A DNA stretch of 32,893 bases from a virus, in the IMG/VR virus record IMGVR_UViG_3300035698_008542, positions 1 through 32,893 of that record. One strand, 5' to 3'. Made by a program: the position numbers and the translations under genes. Of this stretch, positions 9,401-18,057 are shown in pieces; within the stretch, counting starts at the first letter, position 1, and the number at the start of each line of letters is the position of its first letter. The notes beneath the pieces were generated by a model that saw nothing but the letters and a program-made list of their open reading frames with translations, did not search any database and was not told the origin of the DNA.

Positions 9401-11879
9401 TTTGTGAGATAGTATTAAAGACTTCTTTTAAAACAGATTTAGCTCTTGATAAAACATCTATAAACACTTTTTTTAGTTCTGTAAAAAATGTTTTATCAAA
9501 TTTTTGAATACTATTCCAAAATTTAGGATTGTAAAGAAGAACTTGCATTGTTCTAATAGCAGCTTCTTCTTCTCTTTGCTCTTGGTTTAGTTTATCATAA
9601 CTCTTATCTAAAGAAGATAGTGTTCTACTAAACTCTTCGGGTGCTCTTTTTTTCACCTGCTCTAACATAGTAGTTTGAAATTTCGGATTAGTTTTTCTAA
9701 GTTGATGGAATATCTCATGAGCAGTTGATGTTAAAAAAGTTTCATTAAATGTTTCTTGACCAAAAGCTTCTTGAACCTTCTGAAGTCTAGGAACTATTAT
9801 GTTAATAAAACCACTGTCAACAGATGGAGCACTTGCATTTGTTGATTCAGATAAGCCATCCTTACCTTTGAACTTTTCATTACGTTCAGAAAAGATAATT
9901 TGATGACCAAACTTTTCTGCAAACTTTGATACAGCTTTAAGTTGATCTTGTATTTCAGGATTAGTTTTTGTTGCTATATCTTCTTGCGTAAATATAGTAT
10001 GACCATGTATTTCCAAAGAAGCAACAACTCGTTGTCGTCTTTGTTGAATCTCTTCAGTGGAATCACCAATAAGATCTTCTTGTATTCTTGAATTATGTTT
10101 AGTAAAGAATGCAGCTTGGAGACGTCTTAGGTTTAGTTCTTCTTGACCAGTTCTATTTTTATTATTAATAAGAGCAGTTATGTTTCTTTGAAGAACTTTG
10201 GATTCAATACCTTCTAATGGTTTCAATAATTCTGGATTCTCTTTTAATGTAATCATAGCTTGAAGCTCATCACCTGTTTTAAGTTGATCAGTATCAAATT
10301 GTTCTTGACCAATAAACTTAGCAATTTTCTTTTCTGTAATAGTATCTAAGAGTTTTCTAGCTTGACCTACAATAGGTTTGTATTTTTCTTCAACACCAAT
10401 TTTTTCTTCAATACCTTTCTTAGGAGCTTCTTTAGCTATGACAGATTCAGTCTTCTCAATAGGTTTCTCTTCAACAAGAATTTTCTCTACCTTAATCTCA
10501 TGATCTTTCAATACTTGTGTAACTTCTTCTTCTGACAAACTTCCAAGAGATGTTACCATCTTTCTAAGTTGACTTATTTCAGTAATTGGTTTACCAGTTA
10601 TTCTACTAACCTCATTAGCGATATGAAGACTAGCAGTTACAGAATCAAACTTACCTCTGATATCTTTTGCTTCTCTAAGAATTGAATCAGCATCTTGAAT
10701 AGATATCTCTGATACATCTGCAAACTTCTTAACCATTGTTCTATTACCAGTATCAGCAGCAAAGCCAACAAGCATAAATGGAAGTGATCCCCATGCACCT
10801 CCTTCAGCACTTTCCCAAACATCTTTGGTGAGTGACCAATCTTTCATAAAAGTTTCATTCTCACTCCAGATTACAAACTCACCTAGGTTATTAGCAAGTT
10901 GTTCAGCAGATTCTTCTCCAGCCTCTGACACACCAATAGCTATTGCACCAAATAGTTTTCTAGTAACTAGAGGAGCAAAACCTTTACCAGACATATAGCG
11001 TGCAAGAGAACTTAATCCAAGCTTAGATGCAATCTTTCCACCGCCAGCAAGAGCAATTGCTTTACCAAGTTTCTCAGAGAAATAAGCTGCAGTACCTGCA
11101 ATTAAACCAGTAGCATTTGTTTTAATAAAATCTTCTTCACCAGTTTCTGCAAGTTTAATTTCGGCATTCTTTTTAGCATCATGAAATGCAGATACAGCAA
11201 GGAGAGCAAGTCCACCAGGAGCAAATGCCTGAACACCAGATGCAATACCACCACCAATAAAAGCTGATTGTTTTTGAAGAGGTTGAAGCGGAGTTCCAAA
11301 GGCTGCTCTGTTTATATATTGTTCTTCTTGTGATATATTAGGATCAAAAGCACTTTTAACACTACTAAGATTACCAATTAATCCGAGAATAGCAGACTCA
11401 CTAATAGACTCAAAGACTCCTTTAGTTGGAATATCAGCATTAAGAGATGTCTCTATATCTATGAGGTTCTTTTCTTTTGCAGAATCTTTTATTCTCTCAA
11501 TAACAGATGACATTCCATAGTTTTGTTTTGCAATTAGAAGATCAAGAACTTCTCTTTTATTATTAAATTGCTCTTGTTCTATTTCATTAAGTGAATTACC
11601 AGTAAATCCACTAAGTGTTTCTCCTTGAAGTTGAGAGATAGCTATATTAACAGCAGTATCATCAACATCATTGATAACATATTTAAACTGATCAACCCTC
11701 CTAGCATAATTCCTAACAAGAGGATCAAGTTTTCTTTGAGTATTTCTTTCTTGAATCCTTATAAAGGCTTGATCACTTTCTGTTTGTGGTTGGAGAGCCT
11801 GTTGATTCTCTATATTTATCTTAAAAAAAGAATGATTTACTTGTCGTCGTATTTTTTCAATTGTTTCTATTGTTGGCAT
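6453..11879 (-). CDS. Giant polyvalent internal virion protein with zincin motif
   Basis: At 1808 residues this is by far the largest gene. Features in order: a polar helical N-terminus (1-200); glycine/alanine-rich hydrophobic stretches at about 205-300 (SAFIGGGIASGVQAF, NATGLIAGTAAYF) suited to membrane insertion; and Lys/Glu-rich linkers near 455-500. A zinc-peptidase motif HEIFH follows at 721-725, with a downstream EEEAAIRTM that could supply the third ligand. A second charged linker spans about 870-915. GLPYLPLGRNKALRG at about 1309 and NLLQP resemble the PLxRFG segment of phage polyvalent proteins, and a hydrophobic GVGMLVTIIRQAI lies later. Such proteins are packaged in the head and ejected with DNA in podoviruses, carrying several enzyme modules. 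Three smaller probable internal proteins are encoded just upstream. The start has AAGAAAG upstream. The general role is well supported; the protease activity rests on the motif alone. Confidence 0.75.
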   Translation of the reverse strand: MPTIETIEKIRRQVNHSFFKINIENQQALQPQTESDQAFIRIQERNTQRKLDPLVRNYARRVDQFKYVINDVDDTAVNIAISQLQGETLSGFTGNSLNEIEQEQFNNKREVLDLLIAKQNYGMSSVIERIKDSAKEKNLIDIETSLNADIPTKGVFESISESAILGLIGNLSSVKSAFDPNISQEEQYINRAAFGTPLQPLQKQSAFIGGGIASGVQAFAPGGLALLAVSAFHDAKKNAEIKLAETGEEDFIKTNATGLIAGTAAYFSEKLGKAIALAGGGKIASKLGLSSLARYMSGKGFAPLVTRKLFGAIAIGVSEAGEESAEQLANNLGEFVIWSENETFMKDWSLTKDVWESAEGGAWGSLPFMLVGFAADTGNRTMVKKFADVSEISIQDADSILREAKDIRGKFDSVTASLHIANEVSRITGKPITEISQLRKMVTSLGSLSEEEVTQVLKDHEIKVEKILVEEKPIEKTESVIAKEAPKKGIEEKIGVEEKYKPIVGQARKLLDTITEKKIAKFIGQEQFDTDQLKTGDELQAMITLKENPELLKPLEGIESKVLQRNITALINNKNRTGQEELNLRRLQAAFFTKHNSRIQEDLIGDSTEEIQQRRQRVVASLEIHGHTIFTQEDIATKTNPEIQDQLKAVSKFAEKFGHQIIFSERNEKFKGKDGLSESTNASAPSVDSGFINIIVPRLQKVQEAFGQETFNETFLTSTAHEIFHQLRKTNPKFQTTMLEQVKKRAPEEFSRTLSSLDKSYDKLNQEQREEEAAIRTMQVLLYNPKFWNSIQKFDKTFFTELKKVFIDVLSRAKSVLKEVFNTISQKQQDKLATFVGDQFAFLDLQQQVAKGEGVSFDQFQKFIETRGEEVLVQKEEQKAKKQPEYAQEETSHKDLKDEAQEESEKTIDVKTLNWFERMTDSLGSIIDFSTHLTRFKSGRKTLIKLAQADALHRLMSAELNLELHREYKKLTKADTQWMMRNNGRNTNFRQALENPKDIIIPNDRIKNYVKFAIKINDELGLEAEAANILRRTSSGEILPFSRSKEPRLMRNFTEYGFWVLRHKDSKDYNEFITRLQEANPNMSGLEIRDAVNRLNSGLIKRKANMLEFTRKIPHMVDVIKVNKKERSILKTDPYNLIQAAIRIQSIRIAFVQQFGQDLLTNEGLMARIRSMAKILGVTPDSTKIGLVKELVLYGYNPSILIKKKVHELRQFAKDEGIKIGTTRDKFLKNILAFTDFDSVSKKDITKLRAIAKKLGGFERSHSAEELIIAMQERIQLDTESEINTLRKQFDQEGGDLNSFDRVVELAQGLPYLPLGRNKALRGVRFLTSLIGVGHVSQAAIPNLLQPAALVPTFTGYEDFAKAVVNTMLHWNIVQERGYKLGAYDRLNTPTDKDRGFTLERVSQAVRKASTRATLLSINLHKNNVLTAEAFFNMTERWNKNGISSKDEWLIKEFDLLNTEVEQINNGQMTKLTRSKIIQQGVAKTQFITAPRYKQGHLTNNPVLRELLPYQSYGTGTLRATVSLVSEVVNGVKDVKAGGSPVRLLRASQKLLLTAGQYTGVGMLVTIIRQAITLTPPKDDKDFADKMIDGFIATQFLGPTTRMLLYSNPYSTSSEAVFLGMLPKIQGLLDVFTLVYNTGNSIVNGDDPLGKYGKLDLSTQALKTSTRHIGAWRTLLKWYNKVLYPSFGDTFQFRSNQFKWMEKSGLRKERDNFGEYRVSPKFYYVRQALQKGDVEAAIDATLAYYKEFGDSEKERHHFKNVLKRSRPLIVLRENRDAYLRTLSQNEQDKLLQLDRNYEMLLNELVRKR

Positions 11880-11890
11880 TGAAATCTTTC

Positions 11891-12382
11891 TTAATTAAAA
11901 CCAAGACCACGAGTTATGTTTCTCATCTCAGCAGCAGCTCTTTGTTCTTGTAATGACTTTTTCTTAGGATCAGTGGAGATTTGATTTAAGTTTTTGAGAA
12001 TAGCTGTATGAAAAAGTTTTAATACATTAACAGGAATACCTCTTAATTTATTTTCAAACTTTGCTTGATCGAATGTATCAGATTGATTTAGTTTATTGTC
12101 AGGTGAGTCAAGCCACTCTTTTGCAAGTTTATCAAAATTAGCTTTTGGATTAGACAAAGCTATTTTGAAATCAGTTATTTCATCCTGCTTTAGTTTAGCT
12201 TTTCTTTGAGTCTCTTTAATTTTTTGATGTTCACTTTTTGTTTGTAATTTTTTAGATACATTTTTAGATAACTGTGACGACAATGATCTAAATTGTCTAG
12301 AAACTTCATCAAAGAATAAAAGACCACCATCAAATTTAAATTGACCTATCTCTAAATTTTCACCTACCTTTTTTTGTTCCAT
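11891..12382 (-). CDS. Putative internal virion protein, lysine-rich
   Basis: A 163-residue hydrophilic protein that I do not recognise as a named family. It is rich in Lys and Gln, with a likely coiled-coil or extended-helix segment at about 30-75 (RQFRSLSSQLSKNV, then SEHQKIKETQRKAKLKQDE). A more globular C-terminal half follows, ending RNITRGLGFN. Its start overlaps the end of the upstream gene by 23 bases and has only a cramped AAGG directly before the ATG, so it is probably translated by coupling. It sits between a Q-rich protein and the giant ejected protein. By position it is probably part of the internal or ejection complex, or helps load it. Confidence 0.6.
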   Translation of the reverse strand: MEQKKVGENLEIGQFKFDGGLLFFDEVSRQFRSLSSQLSKNVSKKLQTKSEHQKIKETQRKAKLKQDEITDFKIALSNPKANFDKLAKEWLDSPDNKLNQSDTFDQAKFENKLRGIPVNVLKLFHTAILKNLNQISTDPKKKSLQEQRAAAEMRNITRGLGFN

Positions 12383-13304
12383 CCTTAGTTACTTTAAAAC
12401 CCTTAGTGAAAGCATTAGCTATTTTTACAGAGGCCGGACTAGCATTATCTTCATTTATATTTTGTGCTGTTCTGTACAGTTGCTCATTAGACTGTGTTTT
12501 ATTACTACTATTACTACTTGGAAATGATTTTAAAATATCCATTTGTGTCTTTAGATAAGATCGTGTCTGATCAGATACACCAAGAGAACTAAGTTGTTTT
12601 TCTAATAGTAATCTTTCTTCAGCTGTTCCTTTTATATAAGCAGACTGTGCTGCAGCAAGTATCTGTGGAGTTATTCCATTCACAGCTAAGTCTGAATCAA
12701 TAGAAGTTTGTATTGCTTGTGCCTGAAGTATATCAGCCTTAGAAGCTGCTGCTCTAACTTCGTCTTGAATCAATTGATTACGTACACTTAAACGAGTATC
12801 ATCTTCTTTCTTAGCTACTCTTGCTTGTTTGGATTGCTCAGAACCTTTTCCGAATAACTTCTCAATACGACCAACAAAGGCATTGCTATTAGTATCTCTC
12901 TTCTGGGCATCACCATATTGTTCAAAGAATGAACTTTGTTGTGGTTCCTGTGATTGCAATAACTGTTGCATAGGATTAAAAGATGAAATTTGTGACATAT
13001 CTTGTTGAGGTTGAAGCTGTACTTGTTGTTGTTGTGGCACATTATCAAGAGCAGATGTTTGTGCAACCTGTTCTGCAGTTGATGCTTGCATAGATTCCAT
13101 ACGAATTTGATTCATAAGTTGTCGTTGTTGTAAACTTTGCTCTCTCATCTCAAGACTTTGTTCTTGCAGAGCTAATTGCCTAGCTTGAATCAATTGATTA
13201 GCTTCACTTATCTTAGCTCTTTGACCAATCTGTAGTCCAGTAGAAAGGGCATTAGCTAAACCACTTCCGAAAGCTGGTTGTGTTGGTAATACAATTATTG
13301 CCAT
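12360..13304 (-). CDS. Putative internal virion protein, glutamine-rich
   Basis: A 314-residue protein. The first 25 residues (MAIIVLPTQPAFGSGLANALS) are small and hydrophobic. They are followed by a long coiled coil of Glu/Gln heptads at about 30-75 (EANQLIQARQLALQEQSLEM), a Gln-rich low-complexity linker at about 85-125 (QQQQVQLQPQQ), and an alanine-rich helical region to about 220. An Asn/Ser-rich stretch comes near the end. This is the composition typical of podovirus internal proteins that line the ejection channel, but no named family is recognisable. AGAAAGGAG precedes the ATG. It lies 12 bases after the previous gene, in one transcription unit with the other internal proteins. Confidence 0.65.
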   Translation of the reverse strand: MAIIVLPTQPAFGSGLANALSTGLQIGQRAKISEANQLIQARQLALQEQSLEMREQSLQQRQLMNQIRMESMQASTAEQVAQTSALDNVPQQQQVQLQPQQDMSQISSFNPMQQLLQSQEPQQSSFFEQYGDAQKRDTNSNAFVGRIEKLFGKGSEQSKQARVAKKEDDTRLSVRNQLIQDEVRAAASKADILQAQAIQTSIDSDLAVNGITPQILAAAQSAYIKGTAEERLLLEKQLSSLGVSDQTRSYLKTQMDILKSFPSSNSSNKTQSNEQLYRTAQNINEDNASPASVKIANAFTKGFKVTKDGTKKGR

Positions 13305-13316
13305 TTTATCTCCTTT

Positions 13317-14144
13317 CTAAATTAGTTTACCAATTGCTGTACCACCTAAAGTAGCACCTGCATTTAGTAATTGACTAGACCAACTTGGTTGTGCTGGTTG
13401 AACAAGAGTATTTGTTTGTTGTTGTCCAGTATAATTAAGTGCAGCTCCCATGTATGGACTGTTCTCTGGTCGAGTTCTTAAAAATTCCTGGAATTGTGCA
13501 TTTAATATATCCTGCTGTCTTTGCTGGAATGGAGCCCCTGTTTGTAACAACTGATTAGCTCTATTTATATCTCTCGATGCAAACTGTTGACCCAAACCTA
13601 CTGCAGACATTTGTCTATTAGTAGCATTCTCAGCAAGTTGTGCTTGCAACGCTTGATTCTGATAATTAGTTTCTGCAAGCTGTGAACTCATCTGTGTTTG
13701 AAGACCTTCAAGAGCTGTTCTATGTGCATCACCTCTCCTACTTGAGAAAGTAGCACCTTGTCCAGCAAAACCTTCATTTATTCTAGGAGCAATATCTTGA
13801 TCGAAGGTTCTTAAAAGAGGAGCTTTTACTGTTTTTTCAAAACGTTCCTTAGTTGTTTCTGGAGATAAGTCATATGAAGATTCTCCTCTTAACAAATCAC
13901 CTATCACTTTAGATGTTGCATCATCTAAACTTGAATCAAAAAAATCAAAACCTTTACTTAGTTGCTCCTCCACTTGTTGGTATGGAGATGTCAGATCCGC
14001 TACGAATTGACCCTGATATTGTGCAAGGGGCTTTCCCAGGTTCGCTTGTAGGAGACTTGACAGTTGTTTTGATACTTTTCTTTGATCCTTCGATAGTGAC
14101 GACACTTGGGTTGTTTCCGCACTGCTTTGTTCGCCCATTATCAT
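13317..14144 (-). CDS. Putative internal/ejection virion protein
   Basis: A 275-residue protein. The middle carries GFAGQGATFSSRRGDAHRTA (about 118-137), followed by a long Gln-rich helix (SSQLAETNYQNQALQAQLAE). Then come QQRQQDILNAQFQEFLRTRP and ENSPYMGAALNYTG, and a glycine-rich hydrophobic C-terminus (LLNAGATLGGTAIGKL). I recall the FSS-R--A plus EF...NP..GAAL pattern from podovirus structural proteins encoded just upstream of large internal proteins, but it has no gene symbol I can give. The first ATG at 14144 has AGAAAGG at good spacing; a second ATG two codons on (14138) is also possible. The first 191 coding bases are shared, in another frame, with the end of the GNAT-like gene. Confidence 0.68.
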   Translation of the reverse strand: MIMGEQSSAETTQVSSLSKDQRKVSKQLSSLLQANLGKPLAQYQGQFVADLTSPYQQVEEQLSKGFDFFDSSLDDATSKVIGDLLRGESSYDLSPETTKERFEKTVKAPLLRTFDQDIAPRINEGFAGQGATFSSRRGDAHRTALEGLQTQMSSQLAETNYQNQALQAQLAENATNRQMSAVGLGQQFASRDINRANQLLQTGAPFQQRQQDILNAQFQEFLRTRPENSPYMGAALNYTGQQQTNTLVQPAQPSWSSQLLNAGATLGGTAIGKLI

Positions 14145-14661
14145 TACCTTTCTCTGATAATCCCATTATGGGACTATCATTAATTTTCTTATCATCTTTC
14201 ATAGTCTTAACATAGTCTTTATGAGTTTTCATTAGTGAAGCCTCAAAGTCACCATCCAATTTAAATGTTACAATTTTAACTGTTTCTTCAAATCCCCATC
14301 TTCTATATAGAGCATCAACATCTCTCGTAGTCTCTGCTGTTATTCTAACTCTATCAATGGACTCACCCCATAAACAAAGTTTGAGAAACATACTATCTTG
14401 CAGCTTTCTACCTTCAACTTTATTATCACACCAAGCTTGAGTTAGGAGTATGTTTAGTTGATCAACAGGAGCATAAGCTATAAGAAAACTTATAAGTTCT
14501 TCTCCTTCAAAGGCTTGCAAAACAAATGTACTTGCAGGCTCGTTTAACATCATATATTTTAGTTGTTCAATACGAACCTCTTTTGATAAATTAACACTCT
14601 CTAAAAATTTATCTTCCATATAACTAACTGCTACTACATTTGTTGCTCTAAATACTTTCAT
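13954..14661 (-). CDS. GNAT-like acetyltransferase fold protein with anomalous C-terminal extension
   Basis: Of 235 residues, the first 140 or so resemble a small GNAT fold. There are beta strands STFVLQAFEGEELISFLIAY, a helix VEGRKLQDSMFLKLCLWGE, then VRITAE and ALYRRWGFEET (about 118-126), the usual end of GNAT domains. The acetyl-CoA R/QxxGxG/A loop is not recognisable, so it may be a structural GNAT-like protein, as found among podovirus virion genes. From residue about 160 on the sequence becomes Ser/Thr/Gly/Lys-rich without predicted structure. That part is simply another frame of the next gene, giving a 191-base overlap. The natural end is probably near the palindromic repeat at 14155-14179, where other frames hold stops. 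AGGAGATTGAG precedes the ATG. Confidence 0.6.
   Translation of the reverse strand: MKVFRATNVVAVSYMEDKFLESVNLSKEVRIEQLKYMMLNEPASTFVLQAFEGEELISFLIAYAPVDQLNILLTQAWCDNKVEGRKLQDSMFLKLCLWGESIDRVRITAETTRDVDALYRRWGFEETVKIVTFKLDGDFEASLMKTHKDYVKTMKDDKKINDSPIMGLSEKGNDNGRTKQCGNNPSVVTIEGSKKSIKTTVKSPTSEPGKAPCTISGSIRSGSDISIPTSGGATK
14155..14179 (-). repeat. Palindromic junction repeat, copy 2
   Basis: A 25-base near-perfect palindrome: 12-base arms TGATAATCCCAT and ATGGGACTATCA around one T, with one non-Watson-Crick position. In the transcribed (minus) sense it ends 2 bases before the AGAAAGG Shine-Dalgarno of the 13317-14144 gene. It lies inside the C-terminal extension of the GNAT-like gene. Related to 1015-1039 and 29627-29651. 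Confidence 0.75.
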
Positions 14662-14680
14662 CTCAATCTCCTAACTAAAT

Positions 14681-16459
14681 TTAACTTTGCCAACCAGCAG
14701 AATTATCTGCACTTATATCAACAAATCCAACCAGTGTAAATATAGCTGTTTCAGCAGTTGTAGCTGAGACACAAATCCACTTTGTTATATCTCCAGAAGC
14801 AGTTACTATATCTGCTGTACTACCAATAAGATTTGCATTTGCTGTTGTATCGAATGTGATATCACCTTTAGAAATAACTGTAATCTCCTGACCAGAGTAG
14901 GCATTATCAAATCTTGTAATTGTTACAGTTGTTGTATTTGTTAAAAAAGAATTAAATCCTAAAACAGATGGAGTTGTATCAGAATCAGTAAATGTTTTTA
15001 TATCCAAGCCCTTATAAGACAACCTTGGTCGAATAGCAGCACTATCTGTTGAAATTATTGTACCAGATATTTCTCTACCATTAATAGATACAGTATCATC
15101 TACAGAGTTTGCTCCATAGAAAATGTCAGCAGTTTGGGCACCATCGATAAAAGTTATACCGGCTGTACAAAAACTTGTATTATCAAGCCATAAAGAGTAT
15201 TTACCACGACTTGTATAAAGAACACTTCCTTCTTTTATTACGAATCTACTAGCTGTTGTACTGGTTGTATCTCCAAGTCTAACCACATATCCATCAGTAT
15301 CATCTAAACCAGAAGCTATTGCAGCAACAGATACTCCTAAACTTCCAAAAGAACATTTTTTAATCCAAATTCCATATCTAAAAGAAGAGATATGTACATC
15401 ACCTGTAATATAATCGCAATGATCAGCTATAATTCCATGCTCGTTTGACAAACCAATAATTTGAAAATTATTAAATGTTACTTTTGCATCTCCATTACCA
15501 GATACAATACGAACGCCATCACCAGTACATCCTCGCACCTCTCCGCATAGTGTAGTAATACTTTGTGAATTAATATCATTTAATGAAACAGCAGCTACAC
15601 TAGACGATTCTACTGCAAGATGAACAATAGAACTGATCTTTCTTCCAGCTTCAGTATCTTTTTTATAATGAATCCCATTTTCACCACCAGAAATAAATAT
15701 AACATTCTCATCAGGATCAGTAACAACAGAATTAGTTTCAAGCACGCCAATATCACAATTATTAACTGTAAAGAAAAATACATTTTTCTCTACATTACCT
15801 ACAATCTCTACACCAACATCACAATAATTCATAGAAACACAAATCCTTGAATAAGCGTTTGATAAAGAAGATATTTTAAGTCCAGTTACAGATGTGTTGT
15901 TGCTACTATTTCCATCAATGGTAAGATTAAGACCAACGTCCTCATAGGATGATAAAGTAACGGTAAGTATAGTAGCAACATTAGCGTTATCGCTTTGTGT
16001 TAATATAACACCAGGACAATCAACAAAAACAGGATTTGAAATAAGAAGACCAGTGTCAATAATATATGTTCCAGGCTTTGCAATAATATGACCCCTCACT
16101 CCAGATAATTGAGCAGCATATATACAATTCTGCCAAGCATTATAATCATTAGTAACACCATCTCCAGCAGCACCATAGTCCTTAACATTAAACCACGTCT
16201 CATTATCTGCTATTTCATTTACAACATTATTAGTTGTGTTAGTAATTTCCTGTTCAGCAATTATACTCTCTATCAATGTTTGCAATGTATTAGCGTCTGG
16301 AAGATTAGCTTCATCAGAAATAGCATCCTCAGTGAATTTAGAAATAACACTTTCCATATATCTTCTAAGATCAGTTTGAAAAGTTTTCATTGCCAAATCA
16401 AATTTTTGAGACATTTGTGGAAATGGTATACTTTGAAGCGATTTAAGTAAGTCACTCAT
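14681..16459 (-). CDS. Tail spike with pectate-lyase-type beta-helix
   Basis: A 592-residue receptor-binding protein. Residues 1-85 are helical and probably form the trimeric, virion-attached stalk (SQKFDLAMKTFQTDLRRYME). Residues 89-115 read WFNVKDYGAAGDGVTNDYNA followed by a helix. This is the hallmark entry into a right-handed beta-helix of the Pectate_lyase_3 group found in podovirus tail spikes and polysaccharide depolymerases. Repetitive short strands run to about residue 470, and a small beta domain closes the protein. It probably binds, and may cleave, host surface polysaccharide; catalytic residues cannot be assigned from sequence. It is encoded right after the nozzle protein (stop and start share a base, TAATG), which fits tail assembly order. 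Confidence 0.85.
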   Translation of the reverse strand: MSDLLKSLQSIPFPQMSQKFDLAMKTFQTDLRRYMESVISKFTEDAISDEANLPDANTLQTLIESIIAEQEITNTTNNVVNEIADNETWFNVKDYGAAGDGVTNDYNAWQNCIYAAQLSGVRGHIIAKPGTYIIDTGLLISNPVFVDCPGVILTQSDNANVATILTVTLSSYEDVGLNLTIDGNSSNNTSVTGLKISSLSNAYSRICVSMNYCDVGVEIVGNVEKNVFFFTVNNCDIGVLETNSVVTDPDENVIFISGGENGIHYKKDTEAGRKISSIVHLAVESSSVAAVSLNDINSQSITTLCGEVRGCTGDGVRIVSGNGDAKVTFNNFQIIGLSNEHGIIADHCDYITGDVHISSFRYGIWIKKCSFGSLGVSVAAIASGLDDTDGYVVRLGDTTSTTASRFVIKEGSVLYTSRGKYSLWLDNTSFCTAGITFIDGAQTADIFYGANSVDDTVSINGREISGTIISTDSAAIRPRLSYKGLDIKTFTDSDTTPSVLGFNSFLTNTTTVTITRFDNAYSGQEITVISKGDITFDTTANANLIGSTADIVTASGDITKWICVSATTAETAIFTLVGFVDISADNSAGWQS

Positions 16460-18057
16460 TAACTATCCTCTACTAAAGCCCAAACACGAACCCATCTTAA
16501 TTGAAAGGTTGCATTTGAACTATTTAAGAATTTAAATCTTATGTATTCACCAACAACATCGAAATAATTTTTATACAAAGTAAAAGCAATACTTAGTGTT
16601 GTTGTTCCTATTGATGTATAACTAACACCTTTATCAAGACTATATGAAGTAGTAACAGTATCATTACTAGAACCACCAAGAGCTTCAAAATTTAATTCTA
16701 TAAATCTTCCCTTAATTCCTTGATAAGAACTTGGAATTATATAATCTGGTGATTCCCAAGAGCCAGTAAAATTAACTCCACTATCTCGATTTGACACTAT
16801 GCTTAGAACAAATCCAGAAAGAACACTTCCAAACATGATAGATGAAAAGCGTTCTTGATTAGTCATATCATCAAAGTTAGTTCTTGTAATTCCAGTTGGA
16901 ATTGCTTTTGGAAAATCATCGAAGTTGACTCCAACAAGACCTTGACTATTAAACATTATTATATTAGATACAGTATAATTTCCAAAGTCAGTTGGTTCAT
17001 TCGTATAGTCATAAACAAACCAATCAAATTTATCTTCTCTCCATGCTTTAACAGATAATACATAAGTTTTAATAGAAGATGTTGATGGAATAACCCAGTA
17101 GGATAATGAATTTTCTTGATCAAAGAAGTTTCTCACCTTATAATAAATATCCTTATTAAGGTCAGTAACTAATTTATTTGAAATCTCTTCACTTATCTTA
17201 ACAAGATTTGGACTACCACTGAATAAGTAAAAACCATTTTCAGTTAACATGATGTGATAATAATCAAAGATAGCAACAGAACCTGTCGACAGTAAATTTG
17301 TTCCATTAGCTATCGTATTAAAAGCATAAAGAACATCTCCACCAACATAACTAAGTGCGATAATAGAATCTCTTGAATAGATAATCAGTCTTGACTCAAG
17401 AACTCGAAGTGCTAAGATTTCACCTTTACTCTCTGCTATAATAGCTGCTCCAGTATCAGCACCTGACCAATCACTGAAGTCACCAGCAGCACTCCATAAA
17501 ATGGTACTTTGTTCTCTGGATGATGTCAACCCACCTAAAAACATTCTACTTTGAAAAATACAAATTGTTCTACAACTTACAAATCCAACTAGATCAACAG
17601 GTATTTGTATAAAAGTAAGTGCTGATCCATCCCAGTATAAAGGAGCATCGACACCATTAGTTATTGCAATATATTTATCTGTTCCATCAAAGCCAATTGT
17701 AACATCTATGAAATCAGTATCTGCTCCAGTTAAAGCAGTTGCATAACTTATATCTCTCCAAGTTGCTATATCAGTAGAAGTATCATAAAGATATTGATGC
17801 TTCCTAGTAAATGCAATAGTATGTTTTGTTCCAACAGCATCCTCAAATTCTTCTATTCTTTGAATAGTTTCACCACTATCTACTACTGTTCCAATAGCAG
17901 AATAACCAAGTCTTTTTCTTAAAATATTATCAACAATAGTTATATTTTCCATAGATGGAGAATAACCATTACCAAGCATTGTGCTTGGTGTATATGTATT
18001 CAACCCCCTAAAGGGAAAATTTGTACTCTCAGGAATAGTTATACCATCTGGATACAT
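16459..18057 (-). CDS. Tail nozzle/hub beta-propeller protein
   Basis: About 532 residues. The N-terminus has RGLNTYTPSTMLGNGYSPSM, ENITI and LRKRLGYS, the opening typical of podovirus tail-tube/nozzle proteins functionally equivalent to T7 gp12 or P22 gp10. Repeated blades follow (LYDTSTDIATWRDIS, PLYWDGSALTF, ILWSAAGDFSDW, RLIIYSRDSII), and a C-terminal beta domain. It would close the short tail below the adaptor and carry the spike. A TTG at 18060 also opens the frame. I chose the ATG at 18057 because it overlaps the stop of the upstream gene as TGATG and has GGAG 9 bases upstream. The order adaptor, fibre, nozzle, spike is coherent. Confidence 0.8.
   Translation of the reverse strand: MYPDGITIPESTNFPFRGLNTYTPSTMLGNGYSPSMENITIVDNILRKRLGYSAIGTVVDSGETIQRIEEFEDAVGTKHTIAFTRKHQYLYDTSTDIATWRDISYATALTGADTDFIDVTIGFDGTDKYIAITNGVDAPLYWDGSALTFIQIPVDLVGFVSCRTICIFQSRMFLGGLTSSREQSTILWSAAGDFSDWSGADTGAAIIAESKGEILALRVLESRLIIYSRDSIIALSYVGGDVLYAFNTIANGTNLLSTGSVAIFDYYHIMLTENGFYLFSGSPNLVKISEEISNKLVTDLNKDIYYKVRNFFDQENSLSYWVIPSTSSIKTYVLSVKAWREDKFDWFVYDYTNEPTDFGNYTVSNIIMFNSQGLVGVNFDDFPKAIPTGITRTNFDDMTNQERFSSIMFGSVLSGFVLSIVSNRDSGVNFTGSWESPDYIIPSSYQGIKGRFIELNFEALGGSSNDTVTTSYSLDKGVSYTSIGTTTLSIAFTLYKNYFDVVGEYIRFKFLNSSNATFQLRWVRVWALVEDS

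Noticed and set aside
11625-11882. Rightward frames opposite the late genes (for example 11625-11882, 29038-29445)
   Set aside because: They lie wholly opposite well-supported leftward genes, lack ribosome sites and have no recognisable protein features.
12766-13200. Repeated sequence TTGAATCAATTGATTA in the Gln-rich gene, palindrome-like
   Set aside because: Both copies encode NQLIQ in the same reading frame, so coiled-coil repetition explains it better than a DNA site.
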